A stretch of 16,053 nt of DNA. Source: AP-16 sp036395835 (GTDB lineage: Bacteria; Pseudomonadota; Alphaproteobacteria; Rhizobiales; Xanthobacteraceae). Under the pieces are notes generated by a model. It had not been told where the DNA came from. It saw only the letters and a list, made by a program, of their open reading frames with translations, and did not search any database. Below, piece by piece: positions 15,470-16,053 of the stretch (within the stretch, counting starts at the first letter, position 1; every line of letters begins with the position of its first letter). The stretch spans positions 1 to 16,053 of the forward strand of contig DASWCW010000311.1 in assembly GCA_036395835.1 (NCBI GenBank), written 5' to 3'. The translations under genes were made by a program, and so were the position numbers.

Positions 15470-15667
15470 TCAGCCGCCAATGCCCAATACGTAAGTCACC
15501 GCCACGAGGATGAGCTGATCGGCAACGAGGAAGAAAGCCGCGGCCAGCGCCACCATGACGAACACCATTGCGGTGGTGATCGCAGTTTCCCGGCGCGACG
15601 GCCAGGTGATCTTCTGCGCTTCGGCACGCACTTCCTGCATGAATTTGAATAGGTTCGTTCTTGCCAT
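15470..15667 (-). CDS. secE: Preprotein translocase subunit SecE
   Basis: SecE clamps the SecY channel in the inner membrane and is essential for protein export. The 65-residue product is the short single-span type. It has a basic cytoplasmic helix (about 1-28) containing the signature KITWPSRRET (19-28), then a long hydrophobic segment (about 31-61). I chose the ATG at 15665-15667 (MARTNLFKFMQEV). The longer open frame upstream reaches into the tRNA gene and is not plausible. The ribosome-binding site is weak (AGG about 3-5 bases before the ATG). The TGA is directly followed by an ATG in the next gene's frame. The tRNA-secE-nusG order is conserved in proteobacteria. Confidence 0.96.
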   Translation of the reverse strand: MARTNLFKFMQEVRAEAQKITWPSRRETAITTAMVFVMVALAAAFFLVADQLILVAVTYVLGIGG

Positions 15668-15763
15668 TGCCTGTCTGGTCCGAGTTCGTGGGACGCACGA
15701 CAGATCGGAAGCTGCCATCGCGTCTATCGTCGGTTTTCGTCGTCTGTCGTCTCTAATCTTGTC

Positions 15764-15840
15764 TGGCAGGAGTGGAGGGACTCGAACCCCCAACCCCCGG
15801 TTTTGGAGACCGGTGCTCTAGCCAGTTGAGCTACACTCCT
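15764..15840 (-). tRNA. trnW: tRNA-Trp (anticodon CCA)
   Basis: The 77-base gene folds as a full cloverleaf. The acceptor stem pairs AGGAGTG (15840-15834) with CACTCCT (15774-15768), followed by discriminator G and an encoded CCA (15766-15764). The anticodon stem CCGGT/ACCGG holds the loop CTCCAAA with CCA at 15806-15804, so it reads UGG codons. The T arm has GGTTCGAGTCC. It lies 78 bases after tuf and 96 bases before secE, the usual tuf-trnW-secE context. No separate promoter or terminator is evident, so it is probably cut from a longer transcript. Confidence 0.97.
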
Positions 15841-15918
15841 ATCCGGACGACGGATGGACGCCGGAATTTCCGTCTTCCCCGCTTTTATCTGCCGTCTGTC
15901 TTGCGTCCGTCCTCTGCC

Positions 15919-16053
15919 TCACTCGATGATCTGCGCGACGACGCCGGCGCCGACCGTGCGGCCGCCCTCGCGAATGGCAAACCGCAGCTTCTCCTCCATC
16001 GCGATCGGCACGATCAGCTCCACCGTCATCGTCACATTGTCGCCCGGCATCAC
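15919..16053 (-). CDS. tuf: Elongation factor Tu, 3' part (cut by window edge)
   Basis: Only the last 44 codons and the TGA are present; the start lies beyond the right edge. VMPGDNVTMTVELI and AIREGGRTVGAGVV (near the end) are the conserved domain III residues of EF-Tu. This domain contacts the tRNA T stem, EF-Ts and kirromycin-type antibiotics. The first codon shown is internal, not a start. The gene precedes tRNA-Trp and secE, which is the tufB position in E. coli. It is the second tuf in the block; the other begins at 156 on the left. Confidence 0.97.
   Translation of the reverse strand: MMPGDNVTMTVELIVPIAMEEKLRFAIREGGRTVGAGVVAQIIE

Noticed and set aside
15702..15711. AGATCGGAAG, the start of a common sequencing adapter
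   Set aside because: Only about ten bases match and the following bases differ, so it is probably chance.
15668..15793. 42-residue N-terminal extension of SecE
   Set aside because: It would begin inside tRNA-Trp; the normal SecE N-terminus is at 15667.

Overview
The window is one dense block of core transcription and translation genes, all read on the minus strand. From the right edge to the left the order is tuf (3' end only), tRNA-Trp(CCA), secE, nusG, rplK, rplA, rplJ, rplL, rpoB, rpoC, rpsL, rpsG, fusA, tuf (5' end only). This is the joined 'beta operon' plus 'str operon' arrangement. High G+C content, RpoB and RpoC of 1372 and 1395 residues, two tuf genes bracketing the block, and the intergenic palindrome style point to an alphaproteobacterium. 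It is probably in the Hyphomicrobiales (Rhizobiales), near the Bradyrhizobium/Xanthobacter families; that placement is inferred from pattern memory, not from a search.

Right part (about 12370-16053): the end of EF-Tu, then tRNA-Trp with an encoded CCA, then SecE (Sec translocase) and NusG (transcription elongation) almost touching. L11 and L1 follow as a translationally coupled pair. A 444-base gap before rplJ carries what I read as the L10(L12)n autoregulatory leader, and L10 and L7/L12 follow. Middle part (3729-12130): rpoB and rpoC, the two large RNA polymerase subunits, separated by a strong hairpin. Left part (1-3728): after a 16-bp perfect inverted repeat downstream of rpoC there is a clear sigma-70-type promoter (TTGACA, 17 bases, TACAAA), a leader of about 247 bases, then S12, S7, EF-G and EF-Tu.

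No protein here is novel. Every real gene is a full-length, intact, recognisable housekeeping gene, apart from the two tuf genes cut by the window edges, and the other long open frames are antisense shadows typical of high-G+C DNA. What deserves attention is non-coding. (1) A nested hairpin with a U-rich tail lies in the rpsL leader. (2) Tandem 39-bp palindromic repeats sit in the rpsL-rpsG spacer, with an adjoining inverted repeat that contains the rpsL stop codon. (3) Unusually strong hairpins without U tracts lie after rpoC, between rpoB and rpoC, and between rplL and rpoB. (4) The L10 leader is expanded and offers alternative pairings. A threefold 11-residue repeat at the L10 C-terminus suggests three L7/L12 dimers per stalk.
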